A stretch of 64,000 nucleotides of DNA from Clostridia bacterium (GCA_017936765.1 JAGBEX010000010.1:1-64000), one strand, 5' to 3'. Shown: positions 45,515 to 54,131, counted from the first letter of the stretch. Notes: generated from the letters alone by a model not told the origin. Numbers and translations: made by a program.

Positions 45515-46411
45515 ATGCATCTGTCTCCCCGTCTGGGACGCGTGGTGCTGTTCACCGCAGCGCTGATCTGGGGCAGCTCCTTTTTCGTGATGAAGGACGC
45601 TGTGTCCGGCGTGCCTGTGTTTCTGCTGCTGGCCATCCGCTTCACGGTGGGCTGCGCCTTGCTGAGCCTCATCTTCTGGAAGAAGTGGAAGCATTGCAAA
45701 GGCCGCCTGCTGCTCCACGGCGCGGTGGTGGGCGTGCTGCTCTTTGCGGCCTACACCGCCCAGACCTATGGCCTCAAGGACACCACCCCCGGCAAGAACG
45801 CCTTCCTCACCGCGGTGTACTGCGTGCTGGTTCCCTTTGTGAACTGGCTGCTGCTGCGCCGCAGACCCACCCGGTGGAACTGGATCGCCGCGGTGATGTG
45901 CCTGGGCGGCATTGGGCTGGTATCGCTGGACGGCAGCCTGGCCATGAACCGGGGCGATGCCCTGACCCTGCTGGGCGGCGTGTTCTATGCGCTGCACCTG
46001 GTGGCGGTGAGCCGCTATGGCGAGGAGGACGACGCGGTGCTGCTCACCACCGTGCAGTTCGGCACCTCCGCCCTGTGCTGCTGGCTGTGCTGCGGCCTGT
46101 TTGAGCGCGTCCCCGCCTTTCCGCAGAACGCCTGGGTGGAGCTGATCTACCTGGCGGTGTTTGCCACCACCATTGCGCTGCTTTTGCAAAACGTGGGTCA
46201 GTCCGTGACCCCCGCTGCCCAGGCCTCCATTCTCCTGAGCCTGGAGAGCGTGTTCGGCGTTTTGTTCTCCGTGATCTGCTATGGCGAAACGGTGACGCTG
46301 CGGCTGGTGGTGGGCTTTGTGCTGATCTTCCTGGCGGTGATCGCCAGCGAGACGCAGTTTTCCTTCTTCAGACGCAAATGTCCTCAAAACGTCAAGACGC
46401 AATCCCCCTGA
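45515..46411 (+). CDS. EamA/DMT-family transporter
   Basis: A 298-residue membrane protein with ten segments and two EamA repeats (ALIWGSSFFVMKDAV in the first; LQNVGQSVTPAAQASILLSL in the second). Drug/metabolite transporter family; substrate unknown. The start at 45515 has GGGAGG ahead. Upstream extension lacks a site. Confidence 0.88.
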   Translation: MHLSPRLGRVVLFTAALIWGSSFFVMKDAVSGVPVFLLLAIRFTVGCALLSLIFWKKWKHCKGRLLLHGAVVGVLLFAAYTAQTYGLKDTTPGKNAFLTAVYCVLVPFVNWLLLRRRPTRWNWIAAVMCLGGIGLVSLDGSLAMNRGDALTLLGGVFYALHLVAVSRYGEEDDAVLLTTVQFGTSALCCWLCCGLFERVPAFPQNAWVELIYLAVFATTIALLLQNVGQSVTPAAQASILLSLESVFGVLFSVICYGETVTLRLVVGFVLIFLAVIASETQFSFFRRKCPQNVKTQSP

Positions 46412-46460
46412 CGTGTTATGCTGATGATGCGGGAACCCCATTCCTGATTTGGAGGCAAGC

Positions 46461-47258
46461 ATGAGTCGATTGCAGGTACTATCGGAAGCGCTTCGCTACA
46501 TCGAGGCGCATTTGCAGGGCGCATTGACCCCGGAAGAGGTGGCCGACAGCTGCGGCTACAGCCTTTCTGCGCTGCAAAAAATGTTCCGGTATGCCTTCCG
46601 CATCGGCGTGAAGGACTACATTGCCCGTCGCAGGATTACCCTGGCCGCCCGTGACCTTCTTGGTACCAAGGACACGGTGCTGACCATCGCCCTGCGCTAT
46701 GGCTATGAGTCCCACGAGGTCTTTACCCGCGCGTTCCGGCGCATCTGGGGAGAGACGCCCTCCACCTTCCGCAGGGAGCGGGGCTTTGCCGACATATACC
46801 CCCAGCTGCAGCCGCAATCCTGCCGGCTCCAGCTGCGCGAAGGAGGATTTGTCACAGTGCATCAGTTTGATAATACGGATCTGTACGACGCCATGCAGCA
46901 CATGCACGGCACCTGGGCGGTGGCCTTCGACACCCGCCGCCTGATGGAAGTGAACGATACCTATGGCCACATGGCGGGCGATCTGGTGATCGCCGAGTGC
47001 ATCAAGCGCATCGACCGGGAAAAGGAAGAGGGCATGGTGTTCTTCCGCATCGGCGGGGACGAGTTCATCCTGCTCACCGGCAGCAAGGACGAGGCCGTTG
47101 CCCAGCGCATGGCTGAGAAGGTCATTGCCATGAACGGCCAGACCATCGTCTTCGATGGCAAGGAGATCCCCGTTGCCCTGCGCCACGCCCTGACCCTGCT
47201 GGACACCCGCGTGCCGGATCGTGCCATGATGCAGGAACTGAAGTGGGATATGGATTAA
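46461..47258 (+). CDS. AraC-type HTH fused to GGDEF domain
   Basis: A 265-residue regulator. Residues 5-105 are an AraC/XylS double HTH (LTPEEVADSCGYSLSALQKM; ALRYGYESHEVFTRAFRRIW). From about 130 a diguanylate-cyclase-like domain follows, with FDTRRLMEVNDTYGHMAGD and RIGGDEF (GGDEF at 198-202). The catalytic GGDEF is intact but the domain is short, so cyclic-di-GMP synthesis is uncertain. AraC domains are rarely fused to GGDEF domains. GGAGG precedes the ATG at 46461. Confidence 0.85.
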   Translation: MSRLQVLSEALRYIEAHLQGALTPEEVADSCGYSLSALQKMFRYAFRIGVKDYIARRRITLAARDLLGTKDTVLTIALRYGYESHEVFTRAFRRIWGETPSTFRRERGFADIYPQLQPQSCRLQLREGGFVTVHQFDNTDLYDAMQHMHGTWAVAFDTRRLMEVNDTYGHMAGDLVIAECIKRIDREKEEGMVFFRIGGDEFILLTGSKDEAVAQRMAEKVIAMNGQTIVFDGKEIPVALRHALTLLDTRVPDRAMMQELKWDMD

Positions 47259-47330
47259 GTGAAAAAACTGCTGACAGCAAGAGTGATGAAAAGGATGGAG
47301 TTATCCTTCGCTTCACGCCAAAGAAATGCT

Positions 47331-47368
47331 GAAACAGCAAGCCTGTCAAGGCTTGCTGTTTCTTGTTC
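47331..47368 (+). terminator. Terminator after AraC-GGDEF gene
   Basis: GAAACAGCAAGCC and GGCTTGCTGTTTC (47331-47362) form a perfect 13-bp stem followed by TTGTTC. Confidence 0.75.
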
Positions 47369-47417
47369 TGCGTGATAGAATGAAAGCGATAAACGGGAAT
47401 TTGACGGAGAGAAAACT

Positions 47418-48068
47418 ATGCTTGAAAAGATGCGTGATTTCTTTGAAGCAAGACTTGATGGATACGATGAACATATGATGACAAATATCGAGTCAGCGAC
47501 GGAGTTCTATCCTTTTACCGCAAAAATGTTGCCTGCCATTGCAAATTGCCATATTCTTGATTTGGGGTGTGGCACAGGGTTGGAATTGGAAGAGTATTAC
47601 TTGTTGTGCCCATCTGCAAAGGTGACAGGCATTGATTTGTCACAAGGTATGCTATCTACCCTTGGTAAGAAACTTGCTGATAAAGATATCACATTAATCG
47701 TTGGTTCCTATTTTGATGTACCATTTGGCAAAGATGTATTTGAAGCGGCTGTGTCTGTTGAAAGTCTGCATCATTTTACAAAAGAGGAGAAAATTTCCCT
47801 ATATACAAAACTTCATGCCGCACTGAAAGAAAACGGTTACTTTATACTGACGGATTACTTCTCCTTGTCAGATGACGAAGAAAAGATGCATCGCCAAAAC
47901 TTGATTGCCTTAAAAGCAGAACAAGGTATTTGTGATAATGAGTTCTATCATTACGATACGCCCCTCACTGTAAAACACGAAACAGAAGCATTACTTCAAG
48001 CAGGGTTTTCTACTGTCGAGGTTTTGAACCATTGGGGAGCAACATATACACTAAAGGCAGTTAAATAA
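47418..48068 (+). CDS. Class I SAM-dependent methyltransferase
   Basis: A 216-residue small-molecule-type methyltransferase. Motif I is ILDLGCGTGLELEEY (about 45-59), post-I VTGIDLSQGML and motif IV-like FEAAVSVESLHHF. AT-rich codon use sets it and the next gene apart from the surrounding GC-rich genes, suggesting transfer. GGAGAG precedes the ATG. Substrate unknown. Confidence 0.85.
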   Translation: MLEKMRDFFEARLDGYDEHMMTNIESATEFYPFTAKMLPAIANCHILDLGCGTGLELEEYYLLCPSAKVTGIDLSQGMLSTLGKKLADKDITLIVGSYFDVPFGKDVFEAAVSVESLHHFTKEEKISLYTKLHAALKENGYFILTDYFSLSDDEEKMHRQNLIALKAEQGICDNEFYHYDTPLTVKHETEALLQAGFSTVEVLNHWGATYTLKAVK

Positions 48069-48096
48069 AATTCCAATTTGAAGGAGAACATGCACT

Positions 48097-48447
48097 ATGA
48101 AAATGATGCACATTACAATTCAGACAAAACATTTTGCTGAAGAGTTGAAATTCTATCAGGAAATCATTGGTCTCACCATTCAGCACGAAATGAATGGTAT
48201 GGGCAGACATATTGTATTTTTAGGTGATGGCGAAGGCGGTATGTCAATCGAAATCATCGACAGACCCGATGCTGAAAACAGCGGAAATCAGTTTTTATCC
48301 ATGGGCTACAAAACCGAAGATGCGGTTAAAATGCGGGAAACGCTGATTGAAAAAGGCTACGAAGTGTCAGAGATAGTTTCTCCGATGCCTCAGATTCAAT
48401 TCTTCTTTGCCAAAGACCCCGCAGGTGTTACTATTCAGTTTATGTAA
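48097..48447 (+). CDS. VOC-family (glyoxalase-like) protein
   Basis: A 116-residue vicinal-oxygen-chelate protein: FYQEIIGLTIQHE near the start and FFAKDPAGVTIQFM at the end, the paired beta-alpha-beta halves of the fold. It may be a glyoxalase-like enzyme or a drug-binding protein. GGAGAAC lies ahead of the ATG. Same AT-rich style as the methyltransferase 28 bases upstream, so likely one transferred operon. Confidence 0.85.
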   Translation: MKMMHITIQTKHFAEELKFYQEIIGLTIQHEMNGMGRHIVFLGDGEGGMSIEIIDRPDAENSGNQFLSMGYKTEDAVKMRETLIEKGYEVSEIVSPMPQIQFFFAKDPAGVTIQFM

Positions 48448-48679
48448 CACTGGTCAGCAAATCCCAATTTGGCGAGCAGCTCAAATTCCACAGGAGGGCG
48501 CAATTTTACGCACTGTGCCAGTGCATTGCGTTTGTGGGGGCACATACGCAAATGAGCATCCGGGTTTTCGAGTTGTTTTGTCAAGGGTGTTTTATCAGTT
48601 TTTCAAACAACAAGAATTACGGTGCTCGAAGTCTTTGCAGTTCCCTGCTTCCCACCCTACCCCAAACAATATCAAAAGA

Positions 48680-48715
48680 AAAAGTAGAAGCGCACCATCG
48701 GTCGCTTCTACTTTT
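48680..48715. terminator. Bidirectional terminator between VOC and RiPP operons
   Basis: AAAAGTAGAAGCG (48680-48692) pairs perfectly with CGCTTCTACTTTT (48703-48715), with T-rich flanks on both strands. It closes the plus-strand VOC unit and the long minus-strand RiPP operon. Bases 48448-48679 hold no gene that I can support. Confidence 0.85.
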
Positions 48716-48749
48716 ATTTCTTTATAGCCTGTTCTCTCGCCCTCGCCGC

Positions 48750-49523
48750 TTATTGAATCATCCGGTCATACCAGATCATATCGCATCCGTTTTGAAGCTC
48801 GCCGGGGAAGAACGCTGTCTGGACAAAACCGCATTTGGCAAGCGAATCGCGCATCCACTGCTGCCGGGGGTGCATATAGGGATAACGCAGCTTGGAGGCA
48901 TACCCGCCAAAGAGTTTCGCGGCGTGATCTGTCAGCAGGCGCAGCTGCTCACACGCATCCTGCGCGTCAAGCTTCTCATGAAACACTGCTGTGGAGATGC
49001 TCAAAACCGTATTCCCGGATATATGGTTGGGCTGACTGATTTCCAGCAGGGCAAGAAGCTCCCCCTCCTGCTCGCTGAGGAGGTAGTGGGTTTGCCGCTC
49101 ATAAAGCCTCGTATACACGCCGTAAGGACCATTGTAGCCCTCGCCCACTATGGTTGCGCAACTCTGTCCCTTTTGCGCATAGGCCGTCAGGAAGCGGGAT
49201 ATGTGCATATAGTCGCCCTGCTGAGCCAGACGGCAGCCTGTCCCTGCAGGTTGGGGGATTTCCTCCAGCCTGGCCAGGCCGCAGGCGTGGAGCTTGTACA
49301 GGATTTCTTCGAAATATCTGCGCAGCTTTGCAGGGGTTGTGTTCACCGCCCCAAGGTCATGCAGGAATTCATCCAGCTCCACCCAGCGGTCGCACACATC
49401 AAAGATATGGCGTCCGGCACGGTTGAAGTGCAGGATCCGGTTGGTTTTGCAAACCATGATCGCCATGGTGCCCTGCTCTTCCTCTCGGGCGAAGAAATCC
49501 TCCCGGTTAATGCGATATCTCAC
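48750..49523 (-). CDS. RRE-GNAT fusion protein, copy 2
   Basis: A 257-residue protein. Residues 1-85 look like a PqqD-type RiPP recognition element that binds leader peptides (YRINREDFFAREEEQGTMAI; NRAGRHIFDVCDRWVELDEF). From about 95 on the pattern is that of a GNAT acyltransferase (LLSEQEGELLALLEIS; LQNGCDMIWYDRMIQ at the end), though the acyl-CoA loop is poorly kept. GTG start overlaps the radical SAM stop (GTGA). It is homologous to 52308-53054. In related RiPP clusters GNATs add fatty acyl groups to Lys or Orn; that role here is inference. Confidence 0.7.
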   Translation of the reverse strand: MRYRINREDFFAREEEQGTMAIMVCKTNRILHFNRAGRHIFDVCDRWVELDEFLHDLGAVNTTPAKLRRYFEEILYKLHACGLARLEEIPQPAGTGCRLAQQGDYMHISRFLTAYAQKGQSCATIVGEGYNGPYGVYTRLYERQTHYLLSEQEGELLALLEISQPNHISGNTVLSISTAVFHEKLDAQDACEQLRLLTDHAAKLFGGYASKLRYPYMHPRQQWMRDSLAKCGFVQTAFFPGELQNGCDMIWYDRMIQ

Positions 49524-50524
49524 GTAGTTCCCTCCAGCAGATCAAGTTGAATGCTTTCCTCTCCGTAGGGCAAAGGATCAAGCAAGTCCCAGTCGTATAC
49601 ATTGTGAATGGCACAGACATAATCGCGCACCTGCGGAACACTGCGCGCGGCCGCAAATGCAGAGCGGAGATTGCCCATAGCACCATCGGCAGTACAATCG
49701 CCCATGAGAATGGGCAGATAGCTGGTCAGTGCCAGCTGGCCGTCAGCGCGAATCTCTAACATGGGTTCCTTTTCGTTTGTCCCCATACGCCCGGGCATAC
49801 CAAGGATCACTTGAAGCGGATCATCCCACTCGATGCGGATCTGATTGCCGTATCGCTCAGACAGCCGCCACAGCTCCCGTCGGAAGCGGAAATAGCCCTC
49901 TTCGTCCAGCATCAGCGGACGGCCCATGCTGCGTCCCCGCCCCGATGGCAGGAAGGGCATGGCTCGGATGATGTCCACCCCCAGCGAAAGGCAGAGCTGC
50001 ACATATTCCTCCAGCGAATCCACATTCAGCCGGTTGGGCAGGATGGCGCACACCACCTGCGCGATGCCCGCTGTTTTCAGCGCACATATGGCCTTTATGG
50101 CACGCTCAAAAGAACCTGCTGTGCCGCGCAGGCTGTCATGCTGCCAGGCATATGCACCGTCCAGGCTCACCTGCACAGCGCGAACCCCGTAGGCTGCAAG
50201 CCTCCTTGCCCAGGCTTCATCCAACGCAAAGCCGTTGGTCACCATGGAAATCTGCGGCACTCGTCCCTGTAAATGCTCCAGCAACAGCAGCAGATCAGGG
50301 CAGCACAAGGGCTCCCCGCCGCACAGGCAGATATTGAAGGGCTTGAGCGACAGCACCGCATCAGCAGCCTGCAGCAACGTCGCTCTGTCCATATCCCGCC
50401 GCAAATTCTCCCCGCTGCCATTATAGCAGTGCAGACAGCGGAGATTGCAGCGGCTGGTGATGTTCAGCGCAACGCTGTCGTAATAGCAGGGTTGCTTTGC
50501 CGCATCAGTCAGTGACATTGGCAT
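49520..50524 (-). CDS. Radical SAM RiPP maturase, copy 2
   Basis: A 334-residue radical SAM enzyme. The cluster motif is CNLRCLHC (C26, C30, C33), followed by LCGGEPLCCPDL, VQVSLDGAYAWQHDSLRG and MPFLPSGRGRSMGR. There is no SPASM Cys cluster at the C-terminus. Its start overlaps the 3' end of the Asn-ladder precursor by 20 bases, and the RRE-GNAT overlaps its stop, so these three are one translational unit. It is the best candidate to modify that precursor, for example by epimerising residues, but the reaction cannot be read from sequence. Confidence 0.85.
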   Translation of the reverse strand: MPMSLTDAAKQPCYYDSVALNITSRCNLRCLHCYNGSGENLRRDMDRATLLQAADAVLSLKPFNICLCGGEPLCCPDLLLLLEHLQGRVPQISMVTNGFALDEAWARRLAAYGVRAVQVSLDGAYAWQHDSLRGTAGSFERAIKAICALKTAGIAQVVCAILPNRLNVDSLEEYVQLCLSLGVDIIRAMPFLPSGRGRSMGRPLMLDEEGYFRFRRELWRLSERYGNQIRIEWDDPLQVILGMPGRMGTNEKEPMLEIRADGQLALTSYLPILMGDCTADGAMGNLRSAFAAARSVPQVRDYVCAIHNVYDWDLLDPLPYGEESIQLDLLEGTT

Positions 50525-50882
50525 TCGTCAGCGCGTTGACATTGGCTGCTGCCATCGCATTGGCTGCAGCCACAGCATTAGCGGCTGCCATGGCGTTGGC
50601 TGCAACGTTCAGGTTTGCACCCGCATTGATATTGGCCACAAAATTCACATTGGCCGCAACAACAACAGGAACAAAGAAGTAACCTGCGCCGTCCTTATCC
50701 TCCAGTTCTTCAGTGGAAAGGCCCTCCAGATCGTCGTCAGAGAGCTCGCTGGCGTCGTAAAGCACAGCCTCTTCCTCCGGCTGCTTCTCATCAGGCTTCT
50801 TTGCAGGTTCGGTTTCGTCCGGCTTGAGAGGCTTCTTGGTTTCGTTCTCATCGGGGCTCGTGATCTTCTTCTCGTCAGACAT
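50505..50882 (-). CDS. Asn-ladder RiPP precursor (polytheonamide-like core)
   Basis: A 125-residue precursor. Residues 1-66 are an acidic Lys/Glu/Pro-rich leader ending LSTEELEDKDGAG, neither Nif11 nor nitrile-hydratase-like. From YFFVPVVV (68 on) the core is Ala/Val/Asn only in character. Asn falls at 78, 84, 90, 96, 102, 108, 114 and 120, an exact six-residue period, with a second partial ladder at 80, 86, 92, 116 and 122. Polytheonamides have the same spacing; there alternating D-residues make a beta-helix and the aligned Asn are N-methylated. The ATG at 50882 has GAGGTGG upstream. A methyltransferase precedes and a radical SAM gene overlaps it. Confidence 0.85.
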   Translation of the reverse strand: MSDEKKITSPDENETKKPLKPDETEPAKKPDEKQPEEEAVLYDASELSDDDLEGLSTEELEDKDGAGYFFVPVVVAANVNFVANINAGANLNVAANAMAAANAVAAANAMAAANVNALTNANVTD

Positions 50883-50900
50883 ATTTTCCACCTCTTCTGT

Positions 50901-52304
50901 TTATTTGAGCAGACGCTTCAAAGCGCCAATGCGTTCAAGATTCATGCAGGTATCCAGCACCCGGCTCAGGAAGGCCGGATAGCCCTCCTTTTGATAACGG
51001 GGCTTGTCGGCGTACTGGCTCCACAGTGCTTCGGCAGTCTCGCGGATGGATTTGCCAGATTGCATTTGGGCCATAATATCCGCCTTTTCTCTGCTGAGAA
51101 TACCCATATGGCGTTTCCCACGCCAGATGCTTTGCACATTCGGGTTGGGGCCCGTGGTGACCGACGGGTCAAGGCTTGCCCGATCCTCCATATCCCACTG
51201 GTTATACTGGCGGATGCGGCACAGCTGCCCATCTCCCTTGCCGCTGGCATGGATGCGGTAGAGAATGCTGTACAGATACGTCGCACCAAGATCGCGGTAA
51301 ATTTCTTCCATCTGCCGGCGCAGCGCAGCCTTGTCCAGCTCCTCGTTGAACAGCGCGGTCAAATCCACCATTTTGCAGATCTGATGGCTTGCCTCCAGCC
51401 GGCCCGGAAGGAGCTGACTGGTCTGCCAGCCATGCTCACGGCCAAGACGCTCGACGTCCGCATCGAAGAACACACCATTGCTGTCGCCCAGGCATTCGCA
51501 GAAGATGATCGCCTCGCCGCCGGGATTGAGGTACTTCGGCAGACCCTCCACAATGCGGCGCAGCACCTGCAGACCATCCCGTCCGCCAGTGCCGCAGATG
51601 GGATAGGTCACATCTTCTGTCATGGGGATAAAGGGCGGATTCGCGTAGATGCAGTCGAAGGTTTCTCCCTCTTTAAGAACATTATACAGGTTTCCCTCGC
51701 GTAATTCAACCCTGTCTTCGCAGTTGTTGAGGAGAATGTTGAAGCGGGTCACCGGCACAGCCTTGGGATTCAGCTCCACCGACACTACCTTGCGGGCGAA
51801 CCGGGCGCAGAGCAGGCCCTGTATGCTGCTGCCACTGCACAGATCCAGCGCTGTATCGCCCCGCTGGTAGCCAATGTTTTCCGCCAGACGGTAGCTGTCG
51901 CTGCCCAGGTAGACGTCAATATTGCGGTTGGTGCAGCTGGGGAACCAGGGATTTGTCTCCACCACCAGCAGCAGCCCCTGATAGGGGATCACCACATAGT
52001 TGTTGGTCTCAATGTTGTCGCCTTCCCGGTGCCACAGGCCAGCTTCGATCAGTTGGTCTATCGCCTCCTGCCCGATCTCATCAGCCAGTTCGCTCTCCAC
52101 CACGCCAGCGCCCAGATGCAGAATGCGGAAGGCCGCCTTGCAGGGATTCTCCATGTGACTCAGGCAGCGCTCCATGGACGCATAATCAAACCACGGATCA
52201 TGGAAGCCATATAGCCCGCGAAATGCCTTAATCGTAAAGGCATAGTCGATTTTTTCGCATACATCCCGAAGGATTTTTGTGTATTTCTTTTCAGCAAGGA
52301 GCAT
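50901..52304 (-). CDS. NPPF-type methyltransferase of RiPP locus
   Basis: A 467-residue SAM-dependent methyltransferase. Residues 1-130 form an N-terminal helical/winged region. Motif I is LDLCSGSSIQG (153-163) and the catalytic motif IV is NPPF (222-225), the form used by enzymes that methylate amide or amino nitrogens such as PrmC on glutamine. The C-terminal about 130 residues are helical. It is 18 bases upstream of the Asn-ladder precursor. N-methylation of Asn side chains, as PoyE does in polytheonamide, is a strong inference. GGAGG precedes the ATG. Confidence 0.8.
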   Translation of the reverse strand: MLLAEKKYTKILRDVCEKIDYAFTIKAFRGLYGFHDPWFDYASMERCLSHMENPCKAAFRILHLGAGVVESELADEIGQEAIDQLIEAGLWHREGDNIETNNYVVIPYQGLLLVVETNPWFPSCTNRNIDVYLGSDSYRLAENIGYQRGDTALDLCSGSSIQGLLCARFARKVVSVELNPKAVPVTRFNILLNNCEDRVELREGNLYNVLKEGETFDCIYANPPFIPMTEDVTYPICGTGGRDGLQVLRRIVEGLPKYLNPGGEAIIFCECLGDSNGVFFDADVERLGREHGWQTSQLLPGRLEASHQICKMVDLTALFNEELDKAALRRQMEEIYRDLGATYLYSILYRIHASGKGDGQLCRIRQYNQWDMEDRASLDPSVTTGPNPNVQSIWRGKRHMGILSREKADIMAQMQSGKSIRETAEALWSQYADKPRYQKEGYPAFLSRVLDTCMNLERIGALKRLLK

Positions 52305-52307
52305 CGC

Positions 52308-53054
52308 TTATCCTCCAATTACCCGGTCGTAGATCGTCAGGCCGATGCCGCCCAGCAGCTCCCGTTCCAGCGTGCAGGTCTTTTGGAAGCCCTGCGCCGC
52401 CAATGCGGAGAGCATCCCATCCTGACAGGCATCGAAATACTGGAATCGCAGCCGGGCGTAATCCTGACGGAAGGCAGCCTCCACCTCGGTCAGCAGAGCC
52501 TCCAGCATGGCTGTCTGTTCTCCTTCGGGAAGTTCCGCTGCATAGATCACGTGCTGGAGATACACCACACTGGAAACATCTCCAGCCGCCGGAGGACGTA
52601 CGATCATCAATGCCACGATCTGTCCATCCCGCTCGGCCAGAAAATTGTATTCATGATTGTTAAATTGCCGCGCGCGGACGCTGTCCTCATTGTGCATCTC
52701 CGGGGAATACGCAAGACTTTGGTTGGGCCCCTTTCCCGCATGGCGCTCCAGGAATGCGCTGATGCGGCGGTAGTCGCGCTCGCCAGCCACACGGCAGGGC
52801 TTGACCGGCTTTTCTTCCTCGATCTGCGCAATATCGAAACATTCCAGCAGCATCAGTCCATCGCGAAGATCGCGCCGCTGCTGCTCGGAAACGCCACGGG
52901 TCACTTCCTCAAAGTCGATCCATTCGTCTGTTCTGTCCAGCAATGCCCCAGCGCTTTCCTTCAGGAACAGTGAGCGAAAGCCAGCCTTCATGGGGATCAC
53001 GCCGCTTTGCGCATCCCGCCGGGTAAAGGCGCTGCTGTTGATCAAGTATCGCAT
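52308..53054 (-). CDS. RRE-GNAT fusion protein, copy 1
   Basis: A 248-residue homologue of 48750-49523. The N-terminal 85 residues are PqqD-like (MRYLINSSAFTRRD; SAGALLDRTDEWIDFEEV) and the C-terminal part GNAT-like (NFLAERDGQIVALMIVRPPA; YAAELPEGEQTAMLEALL). The start at 53054 lies one base after the radical SAM stop, with GGAGG inside that gene. It is three bases from the methyltransferase. It probably binds a leader peptide and may acylate the product. Confidence 0.7.
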   Translation of the reverse strand: MRYLINSSAFTRRDAQSGVIPMKAGFRSLFLKESAGALLDRTDEWIDFEEVTRGVSEQQRRDLRDGLMLLECFDIAQIEEEKPVKPCRVAGERDYRRISAFLERHAGKGPNQSLAYSPEMHNEDSVRARQFNNHEYNFLAERDGQIVALMIVRPPAAGDVSSVVYLQHVIYAAELPEGEQTAMLEALLTEVEAAFRQDYARLRFQYFDACQDGMLSALAAQGFQKTCTLERELLGGIGLTIYDRVIGG

Positions 53055-53055
53055 C

Positions 53056-54069
53056 TTACGCCTCCAGAATATCAATCATGATGGTTTCGCCGCTGTACGG
53101 GGCGGGCTCGAAGGTTTCCAGATCATAGATGTTTCGGATTTGATCGGTATACTGCGTCAGCTGCTCATTACCCCACAGATTTTTGTAGCCGCCATCCCAG
53201 TATTCCCGCAGGGTGCGGCGGGTACAGTTGCCCACCAGCACAGGCAGGTAGGTGCTCAGCGTCAGGTCGGCGTTCGCCTTGATCTCCATGGAATAGGAAT
53301 GCAGACCCAGGCTGGCGTTGAAGGGCATCCGGCGCATATGGTCAATGGGGTCGCCCCACTGGAAGGCGGGCCTGCCCTGATACCTCGCATCCAGCCGCTC
53401 CAGGCTGCGGCAGAATTGGAAATACTGCTTTTCATCCAGCATCAGGTTGCGCCCCACCGAGCGTCCCCGGCCTGAGGGCAGGAAGGGCATCAGGCGAATT
53501 TGATGCACGCCAAGGTCATGGCACAGCTCGGTATATTCCTCCAGGCTCTGCCAGTTCAGCCGGTTGGGCACCATCGACACATCCACCGAGGAGATCCCAG
53601 CAGCGATCAGGTTGCGCACCGCAGCGACAGCCCGGTCAAAGGAGCCCTGCACACCCCGGAAGCTGTCATGCTGCCAGGCGTTGGCGCCATCGATGCTGAT
53701 CTGCGCCAGATCCAGCCCATGCTCGACCAGCCTGCGAGCCATTTCCGACGTCATCAGGAAGCCGTTGCTGACCATACTCAGCTTACCCACATGCGGGCGG
53801 AGGACGTCCATGATGTCGAACAGGTCGGAACAGCAAAGGCTTTCACCGCCGCACATACACACGTTGAAGGGGTGCATCTCGGCAATCTGCCTGGCAATAT
53901 CCAGCCGCTGTTCACGGGGCAGGTCAGGATTGGGCGCCTGATCACCGCTGTTGTTAAAGCAATGGACACACCGCAGATTGCAAAGCTGCGTGGTATCGAA
54001 GGATACCATAATCGGCCCGTGGGTCAGCCGGTAATGGTTGAGATCCACAAAAATTTCGTGCTGCGCCAT
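53056..54069 (-). CDS. Radical SAM RiPP maturase, copy 1
   Basis: A 337-residue radical SAM enzyme homologous to 49520-50524. CNLRCVHC gives C30, C34, C37; then MCGGESLCCSDL, AQISIDGANAWQHDSFRG and MPFLPSGRGRSVGR. No C-terminal SPASM cluster, only scattered Cys. It follows the Cys-free Nif11 peptide and precedes RRE-GNAT copy 1. Substrate could be that peptide or the Asn-ladder precursor. Confidence 0.85.
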   Translation of the reverse strand: MAQHEIFVDLNHYRLTHGPIMVSFDTTQLCNLRCVHCFNNSGDQAPNPDLPREQRLDIARQIAEMHPFNVCMCGGESLCCSDLFDIMDVLRPHVGKLSMVSNGFLMTSEMARRLVEHGLDLAQISIDGANAWQHDSFRGVQGSFDRAVAAVRNLIAAGISSVDVSMVPNRLNWQSLEEYTELCHDLGVHQIRLMPFLPSGRGRSVGRNLMLDEKQYFQFCRSLERLDARYQGRPAFQWGDPIDHMRRMPFNASLGLHSYSMEIKANADLTLSTYLPVLVGNCTRRTLREYWDGGYKNLWGNEQLTQYTDQIRNIYDLETFEPAPYSGETIMIDILEA

Positions 54070-54131
54070 ATCAGGGGTTGCTCCTTATGTGTTGATGGGG
54101 TGCCGAATTCCAAATCCTTGTTAGTTCCTTT

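Noticed and set aside
50523..50651. 18-base DNA periodicity that could suggest a CRISPR or minisatellite
   Set aside because: It follows the six-codon period of the Asn ladder in a coding frame; there are no spacers and no cas genes.
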